A DNA stretch of 64,000 nt from Devosia ginsengisoli (GTDB lineage Bacteria > Pseudomonadota > Alphaproteobacteria > Rhizobiales > Devosiaceae), in NCBI RefSeq assembly GCF_007859655.1, contig NZ_CP042304.1, positions 310,001 to 374,000 of the forward strand, read 5' to 3'. The position numbers and the translations under genes were made by a program. Within the stretch, counting starts at the first letter, position 1; each line of letters opens with the position of its first letter. A model generated the notes under the pieces. It searched no databases. It saw only the letters and a program-made list of their open reading frames with translations, and was not told where the DNA came from. This document shows, in pieces, positions 53,823 through 61,464 of the stretch.

Positions 53823-53903
53823 ATTTGTACGGGACTTATCCCCGTAGGCTTTACTCGTTGCAGTATGTAGGAATAAATTCCTTGTTTGCGATGAGGCCTA
53901 CCG

Positions 53904-54278
53904 ATGTACGACTCTCTCTCACCCATGCATACCACGGTTTCCGGCGCCTGGCGGAGCAGGGCGCAATGTGGCTGTGATGCGGTGATAACTTTGGTGGCGC
54001 GGCGGAAAAACGTGCCGATCCGCCTGCTTACTCACAAAAGCCGCAGCCGCCTGCCGGTCGCGCGGGCGCGGCAGTTGGCCATGTATCTCTCTCATATCGT
54101 GCTCGGGCGCAGCCTGCTGGAAATCGCCGAAGCCTTCGGGCGCGATAGGACAACGGTCTCATATGCCTGCGCCGTCATCGAGGACATGCGCGACGATCCG
54201 CGTTTTGATGAGGAGGTGACCGCGCTCGAGCAGCAGATCGAGGCCGATATGGCCGGGGAGGCCGTGCATCATGGCTAA
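53904..54278 (+). CDS. Free-standing DnaA domain IV-like HTH protein
   Basis: A 124-residue protein. Residues about 50-105 (VARARQLAMYLSHIVLGRSL, LEIAEAFGRDRTTVSYACAV) match the C-terminal DNA-binding domain of DnaA; the RDRTTVSYA segment parallels DnaA's RDHTTVLHA signature loop, with His to Arg and LH to SY changes. There is no AAA+ domain, so it is not an initiator. It could bind DnaA-box-like sites or its own promoter. It overlaps the DUF6456 gene by eight bases, a pairing I recall in other Rhizobiales. Alternative downstream starts (ATG 53925) are possible. Confidence 0.82.
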   Translation: MYDSLSPMHTTVSGAWRSRAQCGCDAVITLVARRKNVPIRLLTHKSRSRLPVARARQLAMYLSHIVLGRSLLEIAEAFGRDRTTVSYACAVIEDMRDDPRFDEEVTALEQQIEADMAGEAVHHG

Positions 54279-54765
54279 GACCCGCGATGACGACGTGCTG
54301 GCGCGGCTGGCCGCGCGTGACGCTGCCGGCTCGGCCTTTCTCGCCCCGCATCAACTGGCGGCGGCCGAGCGGCTCGAGCAGTTGATCCGCCGCGCCCAGC
54401 TCGCCCCGCGCGTGACCATGTCCTACAACCCGGCCAGTGTTGGCGGGGCACGGGCGGGCAATAGCGTGGAAACCGCCTCGCAGGGCGCAGCCGATGCGCG
54501 GCTGCGGCTCAGCCGGCTGGCCGGCATGCTGCCCACCGATTGCTGGGGCGTGCTGTTCGATATCTGCGGGCTGGGCAAGGGCCTGCAACTGATCGAAACC
54601 GAGCGGCGCTGGCCCCGGCGCAGCGCCAAGCTGGTACTGCGCATCGGCCTCGACCAGCTAGCGCAGCAATTCGGCCTGTCGGCCCATGCGACCGGCACGG
54701 GGCGTGGCACTGTCGATGGCTGGCTGGAGGCGCGCCTGCCGCTGATTGCTGAGGCGGAGTCTTAA
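54271..54765 (+). CDS. DUF6456 domain protein
   Basis: A 164-residue cytosolic protein. The domain is recognisable by AERLEQLIRRAQLAPRVTMS with YNPASVGG, LAGMLPTDCWGVLFDICGLG and WPRRSAKLVLRIGLDQLAQQ with FGL. The GPDCW..LFDVCG...GL..IE pattern is that of DUF6456, found in Rhizobiales next to DnaA-domain-IV-like genes. No catalytic motif is evident. It is translationally coupled to the preceding HTH gene, so they may act together, for example in control of replication or the cell cycle (inference). Confidence 0.8.
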   Translation: MAKTRDDDVLARLAARDAAGSAFLAPHQLAAAERLEQLIRRAQLAPRVTMSYNPASVGGARAGNSVETASQGAADARLRLSRLAGMLPTDCWGVLFDICGLGKGLQLIETERRWPRRSAKLVLRIGLDQLAQQFGLSAHATGTGRGTVDGWLEARLPLIAEAES

Positions 54766-54817
54766 CTACATCTTGAACGGTAATAACCGGCCGGGCCGCG
54801 GCATGGTAGAAATGGGC

Positions 54818-55885
54818 ATGCGGCAAAAGTTCGTCACCATCCAATACCTGCGCGGGTTCGCGGCCATGCTGGTGCTGGCCTCGCACGCGCTGCTCTATCC
54901 CCTGGTGGACGAGCATCTCGGCTATAGCCGGCTGGGCTGGCTCGGGGTCATCCTGTTCTTCGTGATATCAGGCTTTATCATGGTCGCGGTGACCGGAGAG
55001 GGGCGGTTTTCAGCTTCCGCTTTCCTGCGCCGCCGCTTCATCCGGGTCGTGCCGATGTATTGGGGCGCCACCCTGCTGGCCGCGGCGCTGGCTTTGCTGG
55101 CGCCGCAGGTCTTCAAGACCACGGTCTACGATACCGGCCAGCTCGTGCTGTCGCTGCTCTTCGTGCCCTTCTACAATCCGGTGAGCCACGGCATTCATCC
55201 GCTCTATAAGCTGGGATGGACGCTGAATTACGAAGTCTTCTTCTATGTCTGCTTCGCGCTGCTGGCTTTTCTGGGCGCGCAGTCGCGTGTCGTCTGGCTG
55301 ACCATCGCCTTTACCGTCCTGGCTGTGCTGGGTGCATTGTTGCAGCCCGGACCGGCCATTGCCCAATTCTATACCAGCTTCATGCCGCTGGCCTTCTGCG
55401 CCGGCGCCTGGCTGGGGCTGGCGACTTTGCGCGGACGGCTGGGCACATTATCGCGCTGGGTGATCGGCCTGGCGCTGGTGCTGGGACTGGCGGGGCTGGT
55501 GGAGGGGTTCGTCTTCGACCAGGGCATCATGGAAGACGGCTTCGCCTTTATCGGCTTCGTCACCTTCGCCTCAGCGCTGGTGCTGCTGGCCGTGCATTTC
55601 GAGCCGCGCCTGCCGCGCGTGGCCCTGTTCGAGCATATCGGGGACGCGTCCTACTCGATCTATCTCGTGCATATCTATGAAGTGGCCATTCTGGCCGGGC
55701 TCGCCTTCCGGCTGCTGGACCCCGCCGACCTGTGGGCGGACTATTTCGTCGCTGGTGTGTCGATCATCGGCGGCACGCTGGCCGGCATATTGCTCTGTCG
55801 CTACGTCGAACAGCCGGTCCTGCGCTTCTGCAGCGGCCTGTTCAGCGGCAGCCGGCCCAAAGTGGCGCCTGCACCGGCCGAATAG
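54818..55885 (+). CDS. Acyltransferase family 3 membrane protein (OafA/YrhL-like)
   Basis: A 355-residue membrane protein with about ten helices, starting MRQKFVTIQYLRGFAAMLVL; upstream ATG 54803 and GTG/ATG choices add little. Family markers are the early QYLRGFAAMLVLASHALLYP (catalytic His in helix 1), GVILFFVISGFIM, FLRRRFIRVVPMYWGATLLA and the late DASYSIYLVHIYE. It would transfer acyl groups to extracytoplasmic sugars such as O-antigen, exopolysaccharide or glucans. No glycan cluster is next to it, so the acceptor is unknown. Confidence 0.88.
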   Translation: MRQKFVTIQYLRGFAAMLVLASHALLYPLVDEHLGYSRLGWLGVILFFVISGFIMVAVTGEGRFSASAFLRRRFIRVVPMYWGATLLAAALALLAPQVFKTTVYDTGQLVLSLLFVPFYNPVSHGIHPLYKLGWTLNYEVFFYVCFALLAFLGAQSRVVWLTIAFTVLAVLGALLQPGPAIAQFYTSFMPLAFCAGAWLGLATLRGRLGTLSRWVIGLALVLGLAGLVEGFVFDQGIMEDGFAFIGFVTFASALVLLAVHFEPRLPRVALFEHIGDASYSIYLVHIYEVAILAGLAFRLLDPADLWADYFVAGVSIIGGTLAGILLCRYVEQPVLRFCSGLFSGSRPKVAPAPAE

Positions 55886-55892
55886 ATCGTTC

Positions 55893-55976
55893 AGTCATCC
55901 TGAGCATGTCGAAGGACGAGGTCGTGGCACCGTCTCGCCACGCCCTCGTGGTTCGACAGGCTCACCATGAGGGCTG
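55893..55976. repeat. Inverted repeat (family G)
   Basis: CATCCTGAGCATGTCGAAGG with ACGAGGTCGTGG on the left and CCCTCGTGGTTCGACAGGCT with CACCATGAGGG on the right, between the convergent acyltransferase and sufE genes. Confidence 0.8.
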
Positions 55977-55981
55977 CTGAA

Positions 55982-56407
55982 TTAGCTCAGCGCCTTGCCT
56001 TCGGCCCGGATGCGATTGACCATGGCTACCAGGCCATTGGAGCGTTGCATGCCCAGATGCTCGCTCAGACCGACCTTCCTGAACCAGTCGATGGCATCGG
56101 TTTCAGCGATCTCGGCGGCCGGTCGGCCCGAATAGAGCGCGATGAGGACGGCCACCAGACCCTTGGTGATGATGGCATCGGACTGGCCACGGAAGGTCAT
56201 GATGGCAGATCCGCCCGAACGGTCGACGCTGGACACCAGCCAGACATTGGACACACAGCCCTTGACCTTGTTTTCGGCAGTCTTGTCGGTCTCGGGCATG
56301 TCAGGCAGCGCCTGGCCGAGCTCGATGACGTAATTCAGCCGATCCTCCCAGTCGTCGAGGAAGGAGAGGTTTTCGGCAATGTCCTGGAAGGCTTGGGGCT
56401 CGCTCAT
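55982..56407 (-). CDS. sufE: SufE family sulfur-transfer protein
   Basis: A 141-residue SufE protein. The sulfur acceptor Cys is in KVKGCVSNVWLV (about residue 51). The N-terminus (IAENLSFLDDWEDRLNYVIE) and the C-terminal FRKVGLSEHLGMQRSNGLVA with VNRI match the family closely. It accepts persulfide from SufS and passes it to the Fe-S scaffold. Start at 56407; the suf operon itself is not in the window, which is common for sufE in Rhizobiales. Confidence 0.93.
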   Translation of the reverse strand: MSEPQAFQDIAENLSFLDDWEDRLNYVIELGQALPDMPETDKTAENKVKGCVSNVWLVSSVDRSGGSAIMTFRGQSDAIITKGLVAVLIALYSGRPAAEIAETDAIDWFRKVGLSEHLGMQRSNGLVAMVNRIRAEGKALS

Positions 56408-56476
56408 GGTCGAGTATCTAGTCAAAGCCGCGCGGCATTACCAGAGCCGCCTTGTCGGCGGCTCCGGTGGGAATTG

Positions 56477-56815
56477 TCAGGCCATGACGGCCTGGCGCCC
56501 GGCCGCGGCGTAGGCTGGCGTAGGGCTGTTGCCGTGATAGCGGCGCGGGCGGCGGGTCCGGTCCCGCTTGCTGTCGCGCTTGCGCGGCAGGGGAAAGGCG
56601 GGGCTGTGGTAAAGGGCGACGAGGTCATCGCGCGTGAAAGTCGCGCCGCCAACCTCGAGCATGGCGCCATGCAGGCTCACCGGCGCAGCCTCTTCGAGCG
56701 CGAAACGGATGGCCTGGGCGGCAGTGGCAAAAGTGCGGCTACCCTGCGCCATGGCAGTGTGCCGGTCGCTGCCGAGATAAAGCTCGGCGCGAGCGTGGTA
56801 GTCTTGAAATGTCAT
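56477..56815 (-). CDS. Hypothetical protein downstream of a cold-shock gene
   Basis: A 112-residue protein starting MTFQDYHARAELYLGSDRHT. The central segment TAAQAIRFALEEAAPVSLHG with AMLEVGGATFTRDDLVALY resembles a short conserved rhizobial domain of unknown function. The C-terminal 35 residues are basic and low-complexity (PRKRDSKRDRTRRPRRYHG), suggesting nucleic-acid contact. It lies about 100 bases after the cold-shock gene on the same strand and may share its transcript. Confidence 0.7.
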   Translation of the reverse strand: MTFQDYHARAELYLGSDRHTAMAQGSRTFATAAQAIRFALEEAAPVSLHGAMLEVGGATFTRDDLVALYHSPAFPLPRKRDSKRDRTRRPRRYHGNSPTPAYAAAGRQAVMA

Positions 56816-56883
56816 TATTGTCTCTATGGCCCGGGCCAAGCCGCAGGGCCTTGTCTATGCCTCGGCAATGCCGGAGGCGGCAT

Positions 56884-56907
56884 CCGAGCCCCCGGTGGGG
56901 GGCTCGG
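56884..56907 (-). promoter_or_regulatory. Hairpin between cold-shock gene and the hypothetical gene
   Basis: CCGAGCCCCC (56884-56893) and GGGGGCTCGG (56898-56907) form a perfect 10-base stem with a GGTG loop and no T-run, seven bases after the csp stop. It may stabilise the csp mRNA or reduce read-through. Confidence 0.6.
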
Positions 56908-56914
56908 AGCAGTC

Positions 56915-57124
56915 TTACTTTACGAGCGTCAGGTTCGTCGCCGAAATCTTGCCGTCACGGCCATTTTCGAGCTCATAGGTGACCTTGTCACCTTCATAGA
57001 GCCCGGCAAGGCCGGAACGTTCGACGGCCGACACATGGACGAAAGCGTCCTTGCTGCCGTCTTCGGGCGAGATGAAGCCGAAGCCCTTGGTGGAATTGAA
57101 GAATTTTACGGTGCCGGTAATCAT
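56915..57124 (-). CDS. cspA: Cold-shock domain protein
   Basis: A 69-residue CspA-type single-stranded RNA/DNA-binding protein. RNP1 is KGFGFI and RNP2 is VFVHV-like AFVHVSAVE; the first strand is TGTVKFFNSTKGFGFISPED. Start at 57124. It acts as an RNA chaperone; whether it is cold-induced cannot be told, although the region upstream (57125-57325, about 200 bases without another gene) is long enough for the structured leader such genes often have. Confidence 0.95.
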   Translation of the reverse strand: MITGTVKFFNSTKGFGFISPEDGSKDAFVHVSAVERSGLAGLYEGDKVTYELENGRDGKISATNLTLVK

Positions 57125-57325
57125 GGCTTTATCTTTCAGGTCGTGCCCCGGCCATAGGCCAGACAGCATCATTGCTGCCCGACACATGCCGGGCAGGTCT
57201 AAACGCTCTCAAAAACAGGGGGTGTGACCAAACCGGCGAGCCGGGATCAGATAGCCATGTAGCTCAAACGTATGGGCAACATATAGGCGCACATGGTGCC
57301 GATAGCAAGGCAATGGTGTTTGGCA

Positions 57326-57362
57326 GGAAAAAGCCCCAAGCACGGGGCAGCGTGCTTGGGGC
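57326..57362 (-). terminator. Rho-independent terminator of the DUF5330 gene
   Basis: GCCCCAAGCACG (57333-57344) and CGTGCTTGGGGC (57351-57362) make a perfect 12-base stem with a six-base loop; on the minus strand it is followed by TTTTTCC. It lies 84 bases after the repaired stop of the DUF5330 gene. Confidence 0.92.
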
Positions 57363-57445
57363 CAAGGCCAGGGTTCGCTGGAGTGCGTCGCTTGGGGAAG
57401 TGACGCGAGCCCTGGGGTCTACTGTCGGGGGCTTGCGGCTCCCCG

Positions 57446-57740
57446 TTATCCCGCCCAGTCCGGCCGGGGCCGAGGTATGGGGGGCCAGAACAGCTGTCGG
57501 CGACTCATGCATGGGTGAACCGACGGACGGGGGAGACTGCAGCGCCGCGGCAATGACGGCCTTGCCGCCGGCGCACTGGAAACTGTCGCATTCGATAGCC
57601 TGGATCTGTTCGGCAATGACCTGCTGGCCCGCCGCCATGGCCTGTGCGGACATGGCCTGGGCATCGACGAAATCGACGCCGGGCTTGATCACCATATAGG
57701 CGACAGTCAGCCAGAAAACGGAACGAACGAGCAGAAACAT
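57446..57740 (-). pseudogene. DUF5330-type membrane-anchored protein, frameshifted near its end
   Basis: Starts MFLLVRSVFWLTVAYMVIKP at 57740, a single N-terminal helix followed by AIECDSFQCAGGKAVIAAAL, the Cys-pair region typical of DUF5330. As written, the frame runs on to 57264 and straight through a perfect terminator, giving an implausible tail. Removing one base from the six-G run at 57479-57484 changes the end to VLAPIPRPRPDWAG and a stop at 57446, before the terminator, with a total of 97 residues. The 295-base length (3n+1) fits one inserted base. The role is unknown; the mature part should lie in the periplasm. Confidence 0.72.
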
Positions 57741-58074
57741 TGCTTCTTTCCAGGGCTTTGGCAGGGCCTTCGCGGCCTGCATCACAAACACTAGAACGGC
57801 CGTCTTAAGCGCCGCTGGGACATTTCGATAAAATTTTAGACAAATGCGTCCCATCGTTTTGCTGGAGGGCAACGCCTTGTTTACGCTAACCCGAGAAAGG
57901 ACCGCGCCGGAGCACTTGGACGTCTCTGCGGGCGGCAGGATTTAAGCTCGCCTTTAGCTCTTGGCCGGCAGGGTAGCGGCAACGAGACCTGAGCCATTCA
58001 GGCGTAACCGGTGCCTCCGGAAAACCTGTGGTTTCCAAGGGCATCCATGACTGCTGGCGTCGTGATAGTGAGTA

Positions 58075-59892
58075 ATGCGTATGCGTAGCCTGTTCTCTTT
58101 CGGCGCAAGCGAAGAGATGTCCCTGGCCGTTGCCGGCACCGGCCACCGCCCGGAAATGCTGCGCCGCAAGACGCTGGCCAACAATGCCCGCATTCTGATT
58201 CTGCTGAGCGCCCTGGCCATGCCGTTCGCGGTCTATGGCCTGGTGACCGGCACCGCTTTTCCCTTTGCCGTCGCCGTGCTCGGCCTGGCCGGCGGCATGA
58301 TCACGCTGGCGCTGCATCAGCGCCGGCTGTTCGAGGAAGCCGCGGCCGGGCAGGTCTGCATTCTGCTGGCGCTTGGCTGCATGCTGACCCTGGCCGATCC
58401 GCGCCTGGGCGATGCGGGTCTCGCCATTGCGGCCATCGCGCCGATTCTGGCTTCGCTGGTGGGGCGTGGCCAGTTGCGGCGCCAGAGCTGGGTGCTGCTG
58501 GTGGGCGTGGTCGGGCTGGCCGGGATCAGTGCTGCCTTCGCGGTGCCGGCGATTCCGGTGGGAGCGGGGGCGCTGATGGCCACGGCCATCGTGGCCTTCG
58601 TGACCAGTGTCGGAATTGTTGCGCATACCGCCAACCGCATCAACGCGGCCTATGAAGTCTATGACAAGGCGCAGATGACCGCCTATCGCCACCTGATCGA
58701 GCATGTGCAGGATGGCGTGATGCGCTTTTCCAGCGATGGCGAAATCCTGCTGGCGTCGCGCTCGTCCGAGCAGCTGTTCGGCTGCCGCCGCTATGAATTG
58801 TCGGGCGGGGGCTTGGGCGAGCGCCTGCATGTGCTCGATCGCCCCGCCTATCTGACCGCCTTTGCCGATGCCAACCAGGGCGGCAAGTCGCGGGTGATCG
58901 AGGTGCGGATGCGCCAGGACGATCCGCGCGCCATGAGCAGCGTGCCGCGCTTCATCTGGGTCGAGATCAGCTTTTCGCCGGTGCAGGACGCCGACAATGC
59001 CGGCCTGCGGCATGAAGTCGTGGCTTTGTTCCGCGACATTACCAGCCGCAAGGACAATGAACTGGCCATGGCCGAAGCGCGCCGCACGGCCGAGGAAGCC
59101 TCGGAGGCCAAGTCGCGCTTCCTGGCGACGATCGGGCACGAATTGCGCACGCCGCTCAATGCGGTGGTCGGGTTCTCCGAAATGATGAGCAGCGGCATCG
59201 GGGGCGAGCTGTCGACCACCCATCGTGAATATGCCGGCCTGATCCACCAGAGCGGCAAGCACCTGCTCGAAGTGGTGCGCATGCTGCTCGACATGTCCAA
59301 GATCGAGGCCGGCAAGTTCGAATTGCAGACCGAGCCCTTCGTGGTCGAGGACATGATCGAGCCTTGCCTCAGCATGGTCGAAGCTATGGCGACCAAGCAG
59401 CAGGTGACGCTGGTGACCGATATCGCCAGCCCGCTGCCGGCTTTGGTCGCCGACGAGCGCGCCTGCCGGCAGATCCTGCTGAACCTGTTGTCCAACGCCA
59501 TCAAGTTCAGCCATCCCGGCGGGCAGGTGACGATCAGCCTCAAGCGGCAGGGCCAGAGCCTCAATCTTTCGGTCAGCGACCACGGCGTCGGCATGGCCCC
59601 TGAATCACTGACCCGAATCGGGGAACCCTTCTTCCAGGTGCAGGACGGATTGTCGCGCCGCTATGAGGGGACGGGCCTTGGCCTGTCCATCGTCAAGGGC
59701 CTGGTCGACCTGCATGAGGGCACTTTGCGGGCTATGTCCGAAATTGGGTCAGGGACAACGGTAACTGTTTTGCTGCCTATAAACGGTCCGGCAATAAAGA
59801 CCGACGAAACTGCCGTCGTCACTCCTCTCCGCAAAGAGCCAGCCGCCGCTCCTGTTCATCCATGGCAAGACGAAAAAAGAAAAGCGCAATGA
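58075..59892 (+). CDS. Membrane sensor histidine kinase (DivJ/PleC-like)
   Basis: A 605-residue kinase. Five or six helices occupy residues 35-205; a PAS domain follows (about 210-335: HVQDGVMRFSSDGEILLASR, ending FRDITSRKD). The H-box is FLATIGHELRTPLNAVVGFS with His355; the ATPase has NLLSNAIKFS (N-box), DHGVGMAP and YEGTGLGLSIVKG. The H-box and dimerisation helix resemble alphaproteobacterial cell-cycle kinases, but assignment to DivJ or PleC is inference. It overlaps the next gene by 31 bases and is followed by DUF1491 in the same direction, so it probably leads an operon. Confidence 0.88.
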   Translation: MRMRSLFSFGASEEMSLAVAGTGHRPEMLRRKTLANNARILILLSALAMPFAVYGLVTGTAFPFAVAVLGLAGGMITLALHQRRLFEEAAAGQVCILLALGCMLTLADPRLGDAGLAIAAIAPILASLVGRGQLRRQSWVLLVGVVGLAGISAAFAVPAIPVGAGALMATAIVAFVTSVGIVAHTANRINAAYEVYDKAQMTAYRHLIEHVQDGVMRFSSDGEILLASRSSEQLFGCRRYELSGGGLGERLHVLDRPAYLTAFADANQGGKSRVIEVRMRQDDPRAMSSVPRFIWVEISFSPVQDADNAGLRHEVVALFRDITSRKDNELAMAEARRTAEEASEAKSRFLATIGHELRTPLNAVVGFSEMMSSGIGGELSTTHREYAGLIHQSGKHLLEVVRMLLDMSKIEAGKFELQTEPFVVEDMIEPCLSMVEAMATKQQVTLVTDIASPLPALVADERACRQILLNLLSNAIKFSHPGGQVTISLKRQGQSLNLSVSDHGVGMAPESLTRIGEPFFQVQDGLSRRYEGTGLGLSIVKGLVDLHEGTLRAMSEIGSGTTVTVLLPINGPAIKTDETAVVTPLRKEPAAAPVHPWQDEKRKAQ

Positions 59893-60992
59893 CGGCAACC
59901 ACTTTCACTCGCCTGCCTCTGCTGGCGGGCTCCGCTGTTGCAACCTCGCTGGGCCGGGCCGGCCTGTGGACCATGTCGCGCTATATGCGCGCACCGCTGG
60001 CCTCGACGGGCATGCTGGCGCTGGTCACCATGACCGCCCTGGCAGCGAGCAACGCCCTCTATTTCCAGACTGCGCGGCACCCCGCGCCGCTTTTCGCGCC
60101 GGCCATGGATGTGCCGGTGCCAGAACCGGTCGCGGCCCCCGAGCCCATGCCCGCGCCAGCGCGCGAGACGGCGGTCGTCACCGCGCCGGTGACGCAGGAA
60201 ACCACCGGCAGCGTCGCGGCGCCCGCGCCGGTGATTCCCAATGCGCCTGTCGGCAATAGCGATGCCTTTGCCGTGCAGAAGAAGCTGACCGAACTCGGCC
60301 TGTTCAATGGCACGGTCGATGGCTTCTACGGGCCGATGACGGCCACGGCGATTCGCGCCTTCGAGCAGCGCAACGGCATGACGCCGACCGGCGCGATGAC
60401 GCCTGCGGTGATCGACGCGATTCTTCGTGCCGATGCGGCGGGCAGGGTGCCCGTGGCCCAGGTTGCACCAGTGGTGCAGCAGGCGGCTATCGTGCAGCCC
60501 GCGCCGCAGGTGGTCCAGCCGCAGCCAGTGGCGCAGCCCGACCGGGTCGTGGCGCGCCTGCCGGACCTGTCGCCGGTCGACCAGGCGGTCGATACGATCG
60601 GCAATGCCGCGGCGCAGACCATCGATTCCATCGTGGCCGCCATCGACGATGGCCGCACCACGCCGGCCGCTCCGGCGGTAAAGCCCATTCCGGCCCTGCC
60701 GCTGGCGGCGGTATCCCAGCCCCAGCAGATGCCGGCGCCGGTCCAGGTGGCTTCGCTTGAAGCCATGGCCCCACCCGCAGCGGTGGCACCGGCCAATAAT
60801 GTGCAGCTGGTCAGCCAGATCCAGACGGGGCTGGCGAGCCTGGGCTTCTATCATGGCTCGATCGATGGCCATCCTGGCGACGCCACGGCCAAGGCCATCC
60901 GCGAATTCGAGAATTTTCACAGCTACCGGGTGACCGGGCAGGTCAATCCTGATCTGGTTGGCCTGTTGCGGCAGGCCGGGGCGGCGATCTAA
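59862..60992 (+). CDS. Peptidoglycan-binding protein with two PG_binding_1 domains
   Basis: A 376-residue protein. A basic start (MARRKKKSAM) precedes one membrane helix (ASTGMLALVTMTALAASNAL, about 48-67), so most of it lies in the periplasm. Two PG_binding_1 repeats follow, VQKKLTELGLFNGTVDGFYG at about 141-190 and IQTGLASLGFYHGSIDGHPG at about 320-370, joined by a Pro/Ala/Val/Gln-rich linker. ATG 59889, overlapping the kinase stop as ATGA, is an alternative start. It may tether the envelope or sense the wall; pairing with the kinase suggests a shared cell-envelope or division role (inference). Confidence 0.85.
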   Translation: MARRKKKSAMTATTFTRLPLLAGSAVATSLGRAGLWTMSRYMRAPLASTGMLALVTMTALAASNALYFQTARHPAPLFAPAMDVPVPEPVAAPEPMPAPARETAVVTAPVTQETTGSVAAPAPVIPNAPVGNSDAFAVQKKLTELGLFNGTVDGFYGPMTATAIRAFEQRNGMTPTGAMTPAVIDAILRADAAGRVPVAQVAPVVQQAAIVQPAPQVVQPQPVAQPDRVVARLPDLSPVDQAVDTIGNAAAQTIDSIVAAIDDGRTTPAAPAVKPIPALPLAAVSQPQQMPAPVQVASLEAMAPPAAVAPANNVQLVSQIQTGLASLGFYHGSIDGHPGDATAKAIREFENFHSYRVTGQVNPDLVGLLRQAGAAI

Positions 60993-61030
60993 GCTCCTGC
61001 CATGAACAGCACGACCTTACCGGCCCGCGC

Positions 61031-61366
61031 ATGAGGGCCTTGCGCAGCGATTTGTGGTGCGGCGTTTTCGTTCGCCGCCACAACGATCTCGGCAATATGT
61101 GCGTGGTGTCGCGCCGCGGCGACCCCATTGCCGGACAGGTGTTCATCGAGGTCGATCACCTCGATGGCACGCGCTCGCTGTTCACGCCGGCCCCGATGGC
61201 CAGCCGCCAGGACGATGCCAGCCTGGTGTTCCAGCGCCGCTTCAACCGGGTCGAGCCGCCCAGGGTGACCGAGCGCATCGACCAGGAGGTCAACTTCGAC
61301 CCGGACCTGTGGGTGTTGAGCCTGGATTTGCGCGGGGATGATGTGGGGATCGAGGTGATTCAGTAG
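61031..61366 (+). CDS. DUF1491 family protein
   Basis: A 111-residue cytosolic protein: MRALRSDLWCGVFVRRHNDL at the start, then VSRRGDPIAGQVFIEVDHLD, LVFQRRF and IDQEVNFDPDLWVLSLD. This is the whole DUF1491 domain. The function is unknown. It follows the peptidoglycan-binding gene after 38 bases in the same direction, an order I recall from other Rhizobiales. Confidence 0.85.
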   Translation: MRALRSDLWCGVFVRRHNDLGNMCVVSRRGDPIAGQVFIEVDHLDGTRSLFTPAPMASRQDDASLVFQRRFNRVEPPRVTERIDQEVNFDPDLWVLSLDLRGDDVGIEVIQ

Positions 61367-61455
61367 TCCTCATGGTGAGCCGGTCGAACCATGAGGGCGT
61401 GGCACGATAGCTCCACTCGCTCGACCTCGTGGTTCGACAGGCTCACCATGAGGTC
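61367..61455. repeat. Inverted repeat (family G)
   Basis: CCTCATGGTGAGCCGGTCGA with ACCATGAGGGCGTGGCACGA on the left and CGACCTCGTGGTTCGACAGG with CTCACCATGAGGTC on the right, between the convergent DUF1491 and DUF2336 genes. Confidence 0.82.
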
Positions 61456-61464
61456 TTTGTCGGC

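Noticed and set aside
57886..59583. Long minus-strand frame opposite the sensor kinase
   Set aside because: Shadow frame; the plus-strand product has clear PAS, HisKA and ATPase motifs.
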